From positions 62,001-126,000 of the forward strand of contig NZ_WWCU01000012.1 of assembly GCF_009857595.1 (NCBI RefSeq): a DNA stretch of 64,000 nucleotides, given 5' to 3'. This DNA comes from Pseudoduganella aquatica. Lineage in GTDB: Bacteria; Pseudomonadota; Gammaproteobacteria; Burkholderiales; Burkholderiaceae_D. This document shows, in pieces, positions 1-8,330 of the stretch. The translations under genes and the position numbers were made by a program. Below the pieces are notes generated by a model. That model was not told the DNA's origin. It worked only from the letters and a program-made list of their open reading frames with translations, and searched no databases. Each line of letters opens with the position of its first letter. Positions within the stretch are counted from its first letter, which is position 1.

Positions 1-447
1 CTGCCGCTGTCCAAGGATATCCGCCAGATGCGGCTGCCGTCCGACCAGACCGTGGTGCTGGTGCGCGCAGGGCATCCACAGGTGCAGCATGCGCTGGACC
101 TGGAGATGTATTTGCGGCAGGAGCACATCCAGGTCAGCTCGCGGCGCAGCGGGCCCAGCCTGGAGGACGTGGAACTGAGCCGGCGCGGCCTGCAGCGCCG
201 CATCCGCATGCGCTGCCAGCACTACTACACCGCCTGCACAGTGGTAAGCCAGACCGATTTGCTGCTGACCATGCCGGAGCGCTACGGGCAGGTGCTGAAC
301 CAGCAGTTCGGCCACCAGCTGCTGGCGCTGCCGCTGGAACTGGCGCATATCGACAACCAGCTGTACTGGCACGCCAACGTCGACAGCGACCCCGCCAACC
401 GCTGGCTGCGCGAGCAGATAGCCGAGGTGCTGAATACTCTGCCTTGA
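1..447 (+). CDS. LysR-family regulator, C-terminal part (5' end outside window)
   Basis: The reading frame is open from base 1 and ends at the TGA at 445-447, giving about 148 residues of a protein whose start lies upstream of the window. The residues resemble the second half of a LysR effector-binding domain: a segment beginning VVLVRAGHP, a stretch resembling VSQTDLLLTMPERYG, and a C-terminal helix ending LREQIAEVL. The DNA-binding half is not visible, so target and effector cannot be inferred. Its neighbour is an inverted pair of intergenic repeats, then a convergent TauE-type permease gene. Family assignment is fairly safe; function is unknown. Confidence 0.75.
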   Translation: MPLSKDIRQMRLPSDQTVVLVRAGHPQVQHALDLEMYLRQEHIQVSSRRSGPSLEDVELSRRGLQRRIRMRCQHYYTACTVVSQTDLLLTMPERYGQVLNQQFGHQLLALPLELAHIDNQLYWHANVDSDPANRWLREQIAEVLNTLP

Positions 448-452
448 CGCAT

Positions 453-544
453 GGCGGGTTACGGCTGCGCCTAACCCGCCCTACGAAGTCATTGCGTGCC
501 TCGATCCCGTAGGGCGGGTTAGGTGCAAAGCACCGTAACCCGCC
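453..544. repeat. Inverted pair of intergenic palindromes (REP-like)
   Basis: Two units of the repeat that recurs across this window: 453-485 and 508-544, in opposite orientation. Each unit has the two conserved arms CGTAGGGCGGGTTAG and CGTAACCCGCC around a short variable loop, so each can fold as a hairpin. The pair sits between the ends of two convergent genes and may act as a bidirectional terminator or mRNA stabiliser (inference). Confidence 0.85.
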
Positions 545-559
545 AAGCGCCGCCGACAC

Positions 560-1300
560 TTAGTGCCAGGCCGCGTCCAGCGCCAGGTGCATGCCTAGCA
601 AAAGCAGCGCGAACAGGAAGCAGCGCCGGAACAGCTCGGGCGCCATGCGGCTGCGCAGGCGCTGCCCCAGCAGCATGCCGGCCACCGCCGGCAGCTGCGC
701 CACAAACGACATCCCCGCCGCCGCCGGCTGCCACGCGCCGCGCGCCGCCAGCGACACCGCCAGCGCCACGGTGGACACGGTGAACGCCAAACCCATCGCC
801 TGCACCAGCTCATCCTTCTCCAGTTCCAGCGCCTGCAAATACGGCACGGCCGGTATCACGAACACGCCGGTGGCCGCCGTGATGGCGCCGGTCAGCGCCC
901 CGATAGCCGGCGACATCACGCCTTCGCTGCCGCGCAAACGCCAGCGCAGCGACAGCAGCCCCATGGCCGCATACGCCACCAGCGCCACGCCCAGCGCACC
1001 GCTGGCCATCTTCGCATCGACGGCCAGCGCCCCGCCCACCAGCGTGCCCGCGCCGGTGCCGATGCAGATACCCGCCATCATGGGCCACAAGCGCTGCCAC
1101 AGCGGATACACCGGCGAGCCGGACAGCAGCTGCCACACATTCGTCAAAAGCGAAGGCACGATCAGCAGCGCCGCAGCCTCCACTGGCGACATGACCAGGC
1201 TAAGCATGGCCACCGCCACGGTCGGGAGCCCCATGCCGGTTACGCCTTTGACCATTCCCGCAAGCAGGAACACCACGGTGATGTAGATGATATTTTCCAT
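560..1300 (-). CDS. TauE/SafE-family membrane permease
   Basis: A 246-residue integral membrane protein of the sulfite exporter TauE/SafE family (DUF81), which moves small organic or sulfur anions across the inner membrane. The N-terminus (residues about 5-45) has the family's glycine-rich hairpin with a segment resembling MVKGVTGMGLP. A second related hairpin lies near residues 130-150 (GALTGAITAATGVFVIP), the internal duplication typical of the family. Around eight hydrophobic segments can be counted. It is divergent from a LysR gene starting 93 bases away, a common arrangement when the regulator controls the permease. Substrate is not predictable from sequence. Confidence 0.85.
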   Translation of the reverse strand: MENIIYITVVFLLAGMVKGVTGMGLPTVAVAMLSLVMSPVEAAALLIVPSLLTNVWQLLSGSPVYPLWQRLWPMMAGICIGTGAGTLVGGALAVDAKMASGALGVALVAYAAMGLLSLRWRLRGSEGVMSPAIGALTGAITAATGVFVIPAVPYLQALELEKDELVQAMGLAFTVSTVALAVSLAARGAWQPAAAGMSFVAQLPAVAGMLLGQRLRSRMAPELFRRCFLFALLLLGMHLALDAAWH

Positions 1301-1392
1301 GGCCCCCAGTCTGGCACGGCGCCACGGCGGCGAAAATGTGGAATATACTCAGCCTGCCTACGGCTGATCCGAAGGCTAACCCGGAAACCACC

Positions 1393-2316
1393 ATGCGATT
1401 CGACCTCACCGATCTGCGCCTGTTCCTGCACGTAGCCGAAAGCGGCAGCATCACCTCCGGCGCCGAACAGTCGCACCTGGCGCTGGCGTCGGCCAGCGCG
1501 CGCATACGCGGCATGGAGGAAGCGCTGGGCGTGCCGCTGCTGGAGCGCGGCAGGCGCGGCGTGGAAACCACGGAAGCGGGCCGCACGCTGCTGCACCACG
1601 CGCGCATGATCACGCAGCAAATGGAGAAGATGCGCGCCGACCTCGGCGAGTACGCATCCGGCCTGAAAGGGCATGTGCGGGTGATGTGCAACACCTCCGC
1701 GCTGGCCGAGTTCCTGCCGGACGCGCTGGCGGGCTTCATGGCGGCGCATCCGCAAGTGAATATCGACCTCGAGGAACGCCTCAGCTACGACATCGTGCAA
1801 GCCATCAAGGACGGCCTGGCCGACATCGGCGTGATCGCGGACTCAGTGGACAGCACCGGCCTGGAAACCCATCCCTTCCGCGACGACAGGCTGGTGCTGG
1901 CGATGTCGCCCAGCCACCCGCTGGCCGCGCAGCTGAAACGCAAGCGCAGCATGGCCTTCACGGACGCGCTGGGCTACGACTTCATCGGCCTGGCGGGCGA
2001 CAGCGCGCTGCACAAATACATCGCCGGCCACGCCGCGCGGCTGGGCAAGCGCCTGACCTACCGCGTGCGCCTGCGCAGCCTGGACGCGGTCTGCCGCATG
2101 GCCGCCAGCGGCGCCGGGCTGGCGGTGCTGCCCGAATCAGCCGTGCTGCGCTCAAGCGGCGCAATGGACATCCGCCACGTCCACATCACCGATCCGTGGG
2201 CCGTGCGCAAGCTGCTGATCTGCGTTCGCCACTACGCCGACCTGCCCGGCTACGCCCGGGAACTGGTGGATGCGCTACGCCCCGCCGCCGGCGCTCAAAC
2301 CGACAAGGTGCGCTGA
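1393..2316 (+). CDS. LysR-family transcriptional regulator
   Basis: A 307-residue LysR-type regulator. I take the ATG at 1393 (MRFDLTDLRLFLHVAESGS), which places the winged helix-turn-helix at residues 1-60 as in the family; the frame is open further upstream without family similarity. The helix-turn-helix continues as ITSGAEQSHLALASASARI. A periplasmic-binding-like effector domain occupies about residues 90-295. It is divergent from the TauE/SafE gene (560-1300), its most likely target. The last 22 bases overlap the end of the convergent NhaR-like gene, with the TGA at 2314-2316. Confidence 0.88.
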   Translation: MRFDLTDLRLFLHVAESGSITSGAEQSHLALASASARIRGMEEALGVPLLERGRRGVETTEAGRTLLHHARMITQQMEKMRADLGEYASGLKGHVRVMCNTSALAEFLPDALAGFMAAHPQVNIDLEERLSYDIVQAIKDGLADIGVIADSVDSTGLETHPFRDDRLVLAMSPSHPLAAQLKRKRSMAFTDALGYDFIGLAGDSALHKYIAGHAARLGKRLTYRVRLRSLDAVCRMAASGAGLAVLPESAVLRSSGAMDIRHVHITDPWAVRKLLICVRHYADLPGYARELVDALRPAAGAQTDKVR

Positions 2317-3194
2317 GCCGCCTGGCTGATCGCTTGCGTAATCGGGTGGCTGATGCGGCGCTCGGTGGTAATGGCGTAGACGCGCTCGCGCAGCGTGGGA
2401 ATGCTGCCCACCACAGCCACGCCGTACTGCTGGCACACGCGCCCCGCAATGGCGGCCGGCACGAAGAACAGGCCTGCGCCGGACTGGCCGAAGGCCTTGA
2501 TCATGGCGCTGTCATCGAACTCGCCCACCACGTGCGGATGGGCGACATGCTCCTGCAGCCATTGCATCAGCTTGGGGCGCACTGCGAAGTCCTCGCCCGG
2601 CAGCAGCAGCGGCGCGTGGTTCAGGCAATCCGGGAAAGCGCCGCGCAAGCTGGCGGCCAGCGCCGGAGCGGCCAGCACCTGCAGCTGGCTTTCGCCCAGC
2701 AGGTGGCTGTAGCCGCGCACATGCAGGTGGCTGGGCATGGCGCGGTCGGCGATGATGAGGTCCAGCTTGTGCACCGCCAGGTCAGCCAGTAAGGCTTCCA
2801 TGCGCCCTTCGCGGCAGATCAGCCGCGTCGGCGACGGCAGGGACAGCGCGGGCGCCACCAGCTCGCAGGCGATGGCCTTGGACACCGAATCGGAAACGCC
2901 GACACGGAAGGTGGCGTTGGCCGCGCCGGCCTGGTCGCGCACCACTTCCAGCAGCTCGTCGCCTGAACGGAAAATCTCCTCCGCGTGGTGCAGCATGCGC
3001 TGCCCGGTGTCCGTCAGCTCCAGCCGCCGCCCAACGCGGCGGAACAGCTCCACGCCCAGCGTGTCTGCGAACTCGCTCAGCTGGCCGGAAATGGACTGCG
3101 GCGTCAGGTGCAGCTGCTCCGCCGCCTTGGCGATGCTGCCGGTGCGCGCCACCATCCAGAAATAGCGCAGATGCTTGAAGTTGAGCGTGGTCAT
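2295..3194 (-). CDS. nhaR: NhaR-like LysR-family regulator
   Basis: A 299-residue LysR regulator. Its N-terminus (residues 1-60, MTTLNFKHLRYFWMVARTGS followed by IAKAAEQLHLTPQSISGQL) closely matches the NhaR subgroup, activators that respond to sodium or alkaline stress in enterobacteria. It is transcribed away from the TerC-family gene starting at 3295, leaving a 100-base shared control region. The nearest candidate target is therefore the TerC membrane protein, not a Na+/H+ antiporter; no nhaA is visible here. The 3' end overlaps the preceding LysR gene by 22 bases. Subfamily call is by recognition; the ligand is inferred only. Confidence 0.8.
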   Translation of the reverse strand: MTTLNFKHLRYFWMVARTGSIAKAAEQLHLTPQSISGQLSEFADTLGVELFRRVGRRLELTDTGQRMLHHAEEIFRSGDELLEVVRDQAGAANATFRVGVSDSVSKAIACELVAPALSLPSPTRLICREGRMEALLADLAVHKLDLIIADRAMPSHLHVRGYSHLLGESQLQVLAAPALAASLRGAFPDCLNHAPLLLPGEDFAVRPKLMQWLQEHVAHPHVVGEFDDSAMIKAFGQSGAGLFFVPAAIAGRVCQQYGVAVVGSIPTLRERVYAITTERRISHPITQAISQAAQRTLSV

Positions 3195-3214
3195 GGCGGT
3201 CTATCATCCATTTT

Positions 3215-3253
3215 TTCGATGTATCGGCCAAGTATATTCGAATTGTTCGATGT
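3215..3253. promoter_or_regulatory. Candidate operator between nhaR-like and terC-like genes
   Basis: The 100-base divergent region holds two direct copies of TTCGATGT (3215-3222 and 3246-3253), 31 bases apart, which is close to three helical turns. A palindrome ATTCGAAT lies between them (3236-3243). Such spacing fits binding by a LysR tetramer, but the assignment is inference from pattern only. Confidence 0.35.
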
Positions 3254-3294
3254 CAGTTCCATGCTTACCATGGTCTTTCTACAAGGAGGTGGAT

Positions 3295-4257
3295 ATGAAC
3301 GGCCTGGAGCAGTTTGCGACGGCGCCCATGTGGGCTGGCTTCGTCGTCTTCGTGCTGGCGATGCTGGCGCTCGATCTGTATGTCTTCGGCGGCGACAAGG
3401 CGCACAAGGTCACTGTGCGCGAGGCGGGCACGTGGTCGCTGATCTGGTTTTCGCTCGCACTGCTGTTCAACGCCGGCCTGTGGTGGTATCTGCAGGGCGC
3501 CGTGGGACCGGAAATCGCCGAGCGCAAGGCGCTGGAATTCCTGTCGGGCTACCTGATCGAAAAGGCGCTCTCGGTCGACAACATCTTCATCTTCCTGCTG
3601 ATCTTCTCGTCCTTCCACGTGAAGCCCGAATACCAGCGCCGCGTGCTGATCTACGGCGTGCTGGGCGCCATCGTGATGCGCGCCGTGATGATCATGGCGG
3701 GCGCCTGGGTGGTGAGTGAATTCAGCTGGATGCTGTACGTGTTCGGCGCCTTCCTGGCCATCACCGGCATCCGCATGATGGTGGCGGCCGACCACGAACC
3801 GGACCTGCAGAAGAATCCCGTGCTGCGCCTTGCGCGCCGCCACCTGCGCGTGTCGGAGGGCGACCATGGCGAGAAGTTCTTCGTCTTCAAGGACGGCCTG
3901 CGTTATGTGACGCCGCTGTTCCTGGTGCTGATCCTGATCGAGGCGACCGACCTGGTGTTCGCGGTGGATTCGATACCGGCCATTTTCGCCATCACGTCGG
4001 ACCCGTTCATCGTGTTCACGTCGAACATGTTTGCGATCCTGGGCTTGCGGGCGTTGTACTTCCTGCTGGCCGATATCGCGGGGCGCTTCCATCTGCTGAA
4101 GTACGGCCTGGCGCTGGTGCTGATCTTTATCGGCGCGAAGATGCTGATCATGCCGTGGTTCCACATGCCGGTGCATATCTCGCTGGCCGTGGTGGCGACG
4201 CTGATCGCGGGCAGCGTGCTGGCAAGCCTTTATGCCACCCGCAAGAGCAACAACTAA
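3295..4257 (+). CDS. TerC/Alx-family integral membrane protein
   Basis: A 320-residue TerC-family protein with about eight to nine membrane segments. Family members (TerC, Alx, YgaP-type) take part in tellurite resistance and manganese or metal-ion homeostasis at the inner membrane. The start is the ATG at 3295, preceded by a near-perfect ribosome site AAGGAGGT at 3283-3290; the longer upstream frame is not needed. Conserved acidic membrane motifs are visible: EKALSVDNIFIFLLIF near residue 85 and IEATDLVFAVDSIPAIFAIT near residue 215, which carry the family's intramembrane Asp and Glu residues. It is followed after 24 bases by a TerB-like gene, so the two are probably co-transcribed. Confidence 0.9.
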   Translation: MNGLEQFATAPMWAGFVVFVLAMLALDLYVFGGDKAHKVTVREAGTWSLIWFSLALLFNAGLWWYLQGAVGPEIAERKALEFLSGYLIEKALSVDNIFIFLLIFSSFHVKPEYQRRVLIYGVLGAIVMRAVMIMAGAWVVSEFSWMLYVFGAFLAITGIRMMVAADHEPDLQKNPVLRLARRHLRVSEGDHGEKFFVFKDGLRYVTPLFLVLILIEATDLVFAVDSIPAIFAITSDPFIVFTSNMFAILGLRALYFLLADIAGRFHLLKYGLALVLIFIGAKMLIMPWFHMPVHISLAVVATLIAGSVLASLYATRKSNN

Positions 4258-4281
4258 CCTACACACACAAGGAGCAGCACA

Positions 4282-4695
4282 ATGCGACATTACCAACCCA
4301 ACAGCGCCAGCGCGGCTGGCCGCATCCTGGCCCTGGCCATGGTGGTGGACGGCCATATGGCGCCGTCCGAACTGCGCGCACTGGAACGTTCACGCCTGCT
4401 GGAGCACATCGATATCGATATGGACAGCTTTCACGACCTGGTGCAGGAGCTGTGCTACGACCTGCTGGCCTGCAATGTGAAGAACGACTACGTGGAGCTC
4501 GATCCCGGCACCACGGACCTGCTCCTGGCGGACATCACGGATTCGGAGCTGCGCCGCGAACTGCTGCGCGCCATGTGGAATATCGCCGACGCCGACGGCG
4601 TGCTGGCCGACGGCGAGGCCAAGCTGCTGGCGCGCGCCTGCGTGATATGGGCCGCCGAGGCGCGCTTTATCACGGAGCCGGATCTGGCGGAGTAA
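4282..4695 (+). CDS. TerB-like tellurite-resistance-type protein
   Basis: A 137-residue all-helical cytoplasmic protein resembling the TerB domain. The two helical halves both end in acidic metal-binding style loops: AMVVDGHMAPSELRALE near residues 19-35 and NIADADGVLADGEAKLL near residues 97-113, matching the duplicated D-G-x-x-x-x-E pattern of TerB. The start follows GGAG at 4271-4274. It lies directly behind the TerC-family gene, a classic TerB/TerC pairing linked to membrane-associated stress or metal handling. Which stress it serves cannot be read from the sequence. Confidence 0.75.
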   Translation: MRHYQPNSASAAGRILALAMVVDGHMAPSELRALERSRLLEHIDIDMDSFHDLVQELCYDLLACNVKNDYVELDPGTTDLLLADITDSELRRELLRAMWNIADADGVLADGEAKLLARACVIWAAEARFITEPDLAE

Positions 4696-4713
4696 GCCGC
4701 GCGCCGGTACGGT

Positions 4714-5415
4714 TCAGCCGCCGGCAGCGCCTTGCGGCGCGGACGGGCAGGCAGGCGCGGCGCCGCCGGCTTGTGCGCGGACGGCTTGCGAGATGCCGGC
4801 CGCGATGCGGGCGATGGCGCGGCGGTGGCCTGCCACCAGCGCGTCGTAGCCCGCCGCCACGGGTTCGCTGGCGAAGGTGCGGCAGGTCAGTACTTTGCTG
4901 CTGCCGCTGCCGCCGATCCTGCGCACGCTCCAAACCGCGTCCACCAGCGCGTACTGGCCGGGCGCGGATTCGAAGCGCTGCACATTGGTGCTGATGCGGT
5001 AGACCGTGGCCTGCTCCGGCGTCGGCGTGCGGAACACGTCGATGGCGCCCAATTCGGCCGTTACGCCGAGCGACAGCGCCTGCCCGATCTCCGAGGCCAG
5101 CGGCGCCGCCCAGCGCTCCTGCTCCAGCAGTTCCACCCTGCCCGCGCCGCTCGTCACCACGAGCTGATTGCGGCTGACCTGCTGCGGCACGGACACCGCC
5201 TGCAGCTCGATGTACAGCGGCGTCTTCGCCTGAGCGCCGCCGGCATCGGCAGGGGATGCGGTGGAAGGCGGGGCGCCCGCAGTCAGGCTGTAGAAGCGCT
5301 CCACCGGCAGCGAGCTGGCGCAGCCGCTCAGCAGCGCGGTAGCGGCAAATGCAGAAAGTGCGGCAGCAAATGCGGCGGCGCTTGCGGTTGCGGCGTCACG
5401 GAAATACTGCGTCAT
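4714..5415 (-). CDS. pqiC: PqiC-type outer-membrane lipoprotein (ABC-type transport auxiliary)
   Basis: A 233-residue lipoprotein. The N-terminus is a signal peptide ending in a lipobox LLSGC around residue 30, so it should be anchored in the outer membrane. The remainder matches the PqiC/YmbA (DUF330) family, which caps the PqiB needle and helps move lipids between the two membranes. The ATG at 5413-5415 overlaps the stop of pqiB by four bases (ATGA), a sign of translational coupling. Frames extending further upstream are ignored because the signal peptide defines the start. The C-terminal tail is rich in Ala/Gly/Pro. Confidence 0.87.
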   Translation of the reverse strand: MTQYFRDAATASAAAFAAALSAFAATALLSGCASSLPVERFYSLTAGAPPSTASPADAGGAQAKTPLYIELQAVSVPQQVSRNQLVVTSGAGRVELLEQERWAAPLASEIGQALSLGVTAELGAIDVFRTPTPEQATVYRISTNVQRFESAPGQYALVDAVWSVRRIGGSGSSKVLTCRTFASEPVAAGYDALVAGHRRAIARIAAGISQAVRAQAGGAAPACPSAPQGAAGG

Positions 5416-7025
5416 TTCTTGTCTCCTTGCTTGCCCCGTATCAGCGATTCGGGATGGCGTTCCAGATAGTCGGACAGCGCGTTCAGCGATTGCAGCGTCT
5501 GCGTCAGCTGCTGCAGCGCTTCGCGCAGGTCGGACTGCACCGGCGAATCCTTTTGCAGCAATTGCTCCGCCGTGCCGAAGGTCTGCTTCGCCGCGCCCAG
5601 CGTGTTCTTCATCTCCGGCACTACCTGCGTGTCGAGCTGCTTGAACAGCGCGTTGGCGTTCTTCAGCGTGGCGTTCAGGTTGTTGCCGATGTCGGCGAAC
5701 GGCACCTGGTCCAGTTTGCGCGCGATGCTGGAAATCTGCGTCTGCAATTCCTCCAGGCTGTTCGGTATCGTGGGCAGCTCCATCGGATACTGGTCCACGT
5801 CCAGCTTGACCTGCGCCGAATTGGGGAAGAAGTCGAGCGCGATATACAGCTGTCCGGTGAGCAGGTTCCCGGTGCGCAGCTGCGCGCGCAAGCCGCGACT
5901 CACCATGCGCTCCAGCACCTCGGAACCGGCCTTGCCCTCCGGGTCCGCCGCCAGCGCCTGCTGGAAGCGCTTGCCCAGCCGCGCCGGATACAGGTCCACC
6001 GTCACCGGCATGCGGAAGCTCTTCTTCTTCGGATCGTATTCCACGCCCACCGAGCGCACCTCGCCCAGCACGATGCCCCGGAAGTCCACCGTGGCGCCGG
6101 GCGACAGGCCGCGCAGCGACTGGTCGAAATAGAACACGCTCGGTATCGGCTGCCCATCCGGCTCGCGCATGGCGCTGGCCTGGTCGTCCGCCAGCAGGAA
6201 CTCGGAGCCGCTGGGCGCCACCGCAGCGGGTTTCTGGCCGCTCAGCGATTCGAAGGCTATACCGCCCACCAGCAGGGCCGCCAGCGACTGCGTATTGAGC
6301 TTGAAGCCCGACGAGTCCAGGCGCAGGTCCACGCCGCTCGCGTGCCACCAGCGCGTGTTCCGGCCCACGTGCTGGTCATACGGCGCGTTCACGAATACCC
6401 GCATCGACACGCCCGTGCCCTTGGGCTCCAGCGCAAAGTCGATCACCTGCCCCACCTGGATGCGGCGGTAGAACACCGGCGAGCCGATATCGATCGAACC
6501 CAGGGTGTCCGCATGCAGCGTAAACTGGCTGCCCTTCTGGTCCACCGTGACCGGCGGCGCGCGTTCCAGGCCGGTGAATTTTTCAGCGCCCAGCGCGCCC
6601 TTGCCCGCGTCCACGCCGATGTAGGCGCCGGACAGCAGCGTGCCCAGGCCAGAAACCCCGCTGGCGCCCACGCGCGGCCGCACCACCCAGAAACGCGTGT
6701 CGGCCGCCGTGAAGCGCTTGGCGTCCTTGCTCATGTCTATGGTCACCAGCACCCTGGACAGGTCCGGGTGCAGCGCAATGGTGCGCACGATGCCGATGTC
6801 CACGTCCTTGTATTTCACCTTGGTCTTGCCGGCCTCCAGGCCGTCGCCGCTGCGGAAACTCACTTCCACCGTCGGCCCCTGGTCCAGCACCGACTTCGCC
6901 ACCAGCCCCAGGCCGATCAGCGCGGCCAGCAGCGGCACCAGCCACACCAGCGAAGGCAGCCAGCGGCTGGCCTTCTCCACTTGCGGTTCGGGCAGGACGG
7001 GATGTTCGCCTTCGTGTTCAGGCAT
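5412..7025 (-). CDS. pqiB: PqiB, MCE-domain intermembrane lipid-transport protein
   Basis: A 537-residue protein with one N-terminal membrane anchor (residues about 22-44, LPSLVWLVPLLAALIGLGLV) and a long periplasmic part containing three MCE/MlaD repeats, roughly residues 48-140, 165-225 and 290-400. A helical C-terminus follows. Length and layout match PqiB, whose hexamer forms a hollow needle spanning the periplasm for phospholipid trafficking. It overlaps pqiA by 8 bases and pqiC by 4 bases, so the three genes are a compact operon pqiA-pqiB-pqiC. This system is linked to envelope integrity and paraquat-type stress in other bacteria. Confidence 0.92.
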   Translation of the reverse strand: MPEHEGEHPVLPEPQVEKASRWLPSLVWLVPLLAALIGLGLVAKSVLDQGPTVEVSFRSGDGLEAGKTKVKYKDVDIGIVRTIALHPDLSRVLVTIDMSKDAKRFTAADTRFWVVRPRVGASGVSGLGTLLSGAYIGVDAGKGALGAEKFTGLERAPPVTVDQKGSQFTLHADTLGSIDIGSPVFYRRIQVGQVIDFALEPKGTGVSMRVFVNAPYDQHVGRNTRWWHASGVDLRLDSSGFKLNTQSLAALLVGGIAFESLSGQKPAAVAPSGSEFLLADDQASAMREPDGQPIPSVFYFDQSLRGLSPGATVDFRGIVLGEVRSVGVEYDPKKKSFRMPVTVDLYPARLGKRFQQALAADPEGKAGSEVLERMVSRGLRAQLRTGNLLTGQLYIALDFFPNSAQVKLDVDQYPMELPTIPNSLEELQTQISSIARKLDQVPFADIGNNLNATLKNANALFKQLDTQVVPEMKNTLGAAKQTFGTAEQLLQKDSPVQSDLREALQQLTQTLQSLNALSDYLERHPESLIRGKQGDKK

Positions 7026-8301
7026 TCTTTTCTCCAGATTTCTTGTGATCCACCGCGTCCCATATCAAACGCGGATCGAACTGCATGGACGCCAGCATGG
7101 TCAGCACCACCACGGCGCAGAAGGCCAGCGCGCCCGGACCGGCGGTAATCACGGCCAGCGAACTGAAACGCACCAGCCCCACCGTCAGCGTGATGACGAA
7201 GATATCGAGCATGGACCAGCGGCCCACGAACTCCACCAGGCGGTACAGCACCGTGCGCTGGCGCGGCCGCCAGCGCGAGCCGCGCTGCGAGGTGGTGGCC
7301 AGCAGCGCCAGCGCAGCCAGCTTGGCCACCGGCACCACGATGCTGGCAATGAAGATGATGGCCGCCAGCGCCGGCGAACCGCTGTTCCAGAAGTAGACCA
7401 CGCCGCTGATGATGGTGTCGTCCTCCTTGCCGAACAGGGAGTGCGTGTACATCACCGGCAGCAGGTTGGCGGGAATGTAGAGGATGGCCGCGCCCAGCAG
7501 CAGCGCCCAGGTGCGGCTGATGCTGTCCGGCAGGCGGCGGTGCAAGGTGCTGCCGCAGCGCGCGCAGTGTTGCCGCTGTCCGTGGCCTTTGCCGCTGTCT
7601 GCCGCCACCAGGCCGCAGGCATGGCAGGCCAGCGGCGGACGCGCGCCTTCCAGCGCCTTGTAGCGCATGGGCCGGTCCTGCTGCGGCTTGTCCCGCGCCG
7701 CCAGGCCATCGCCCATCAGCCACAGCGCGCGCGGGTCGAAGGACACCACCACCGTCAGCAGCAGCGTCAGCGCGCCGAAGGCGAACAGGCCGGGCTGGGC
7801 CACCACCTTCGCCAGGCTGGTCATCTTGATGAGCGTGATCAGGATGCCTATCATCAGCACCTCCGTCATACCCCACTGGCGCGCCTTGCGCACCGCCCGC
7901 AGCAGGCGGTGGAAGCCGGGCGGCTGGTAGCCGGCGCGCAGCGCCAGCGTGACGTACAGCAGCGCGCCCAGTTCAATGGCGGGGAACACAAAGGTGAACA
8001 GCAGCACGCTCACCGCCACGGCCTGCATCTGCTCCTGCCACAGCACGCGGATGGCGCCCAGCAGCGTGGCGCTGACGGTGTAGCCGTTCACGTCCAGTTC
8101 AACAATGGGGAAAAATTGCGCTATCAGGAAAACAATGATGGCGCCCAGCGTGATGGCGGCAACCCGGTTGAGCCTGGGCGGTGCGCCGCGGTACAGCACC
8201 GAGCCGCAGCGCACGCAGCGCGCCTTCTCGCGCGGCGCCAGCGGGCGGCGGCGGTAGAGCACACCGCAATCATGGCAGCTGATCAGATCATTTCTTTGCA
8301 C
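7018..8301 (-). CDS. pqiA: PqiA, inner-membrane component of the Pqi lipid transporter
   Basis: A 427-residue membrane protein built from two similar halves, each starting with a zinc-ribbon type CxxC pair: CHDCGVLYRRRPLAPREKAR then CVRC in the first half, and CHACGLVAADSG then CARCGS in the second (near residue 225). Each half is followed by about four membrane helices. This is the PqiA/YebS architecture that pairs with MCE-domain PqiB. It starts 29 bases downstream of the GGDEF/EAL gene's stop, so read-through from the pyrimidine-catabolism block is possible, though pqiABC may have its own promoter. Confidence 0.92.
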   Translation of the reverse strand: MQRNDLISCHDCGVLYRRRPLAPREKARCVRCGSVLYRGAPPRLNRVAAITLGAIIVFLIAQFFPIVELDVNGYTVSATLLGAIRVLWQEQMQAVAVSVLLFTFVFPAIELGALLYVTLALRAGYQPPGFHRLLRAVRKARQWGMTEVLMIGILITLIKMTSLAKVVAQPGLFAFGALTLLLTVVVSFDPRALWLMGDGLAARDKPQQDRPMRYKALEGARPPLACHACGLVAADSGKGHGQRQHCARCGSTLHRRLPDSISRTWALLLGAAILYIPANLLPVMYTHSLFGKEDDTIISGVVYFWNSGSPALAAIIFIASIVVPVAKLAALALLATTSQRGSRWRPRQRTVLYRLVEFVGRWSMLDIFVITLTVGLVRFSSLAVITAGPGALAFCAVVVLTMLASMQFDPRLIWDAVDHKKSGEKNA

Positions 8302-8330
8302 GGATATCTATACACGTGGGCCAGCTTGCA

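Noticed and set aside
3175..3294. A 40-residue N-terminal extension of the TerC-family protein
   Set aside because: It overlaps the divergent regulator start and control region. The ATG at 3295 has a near-perfect ribosome site.
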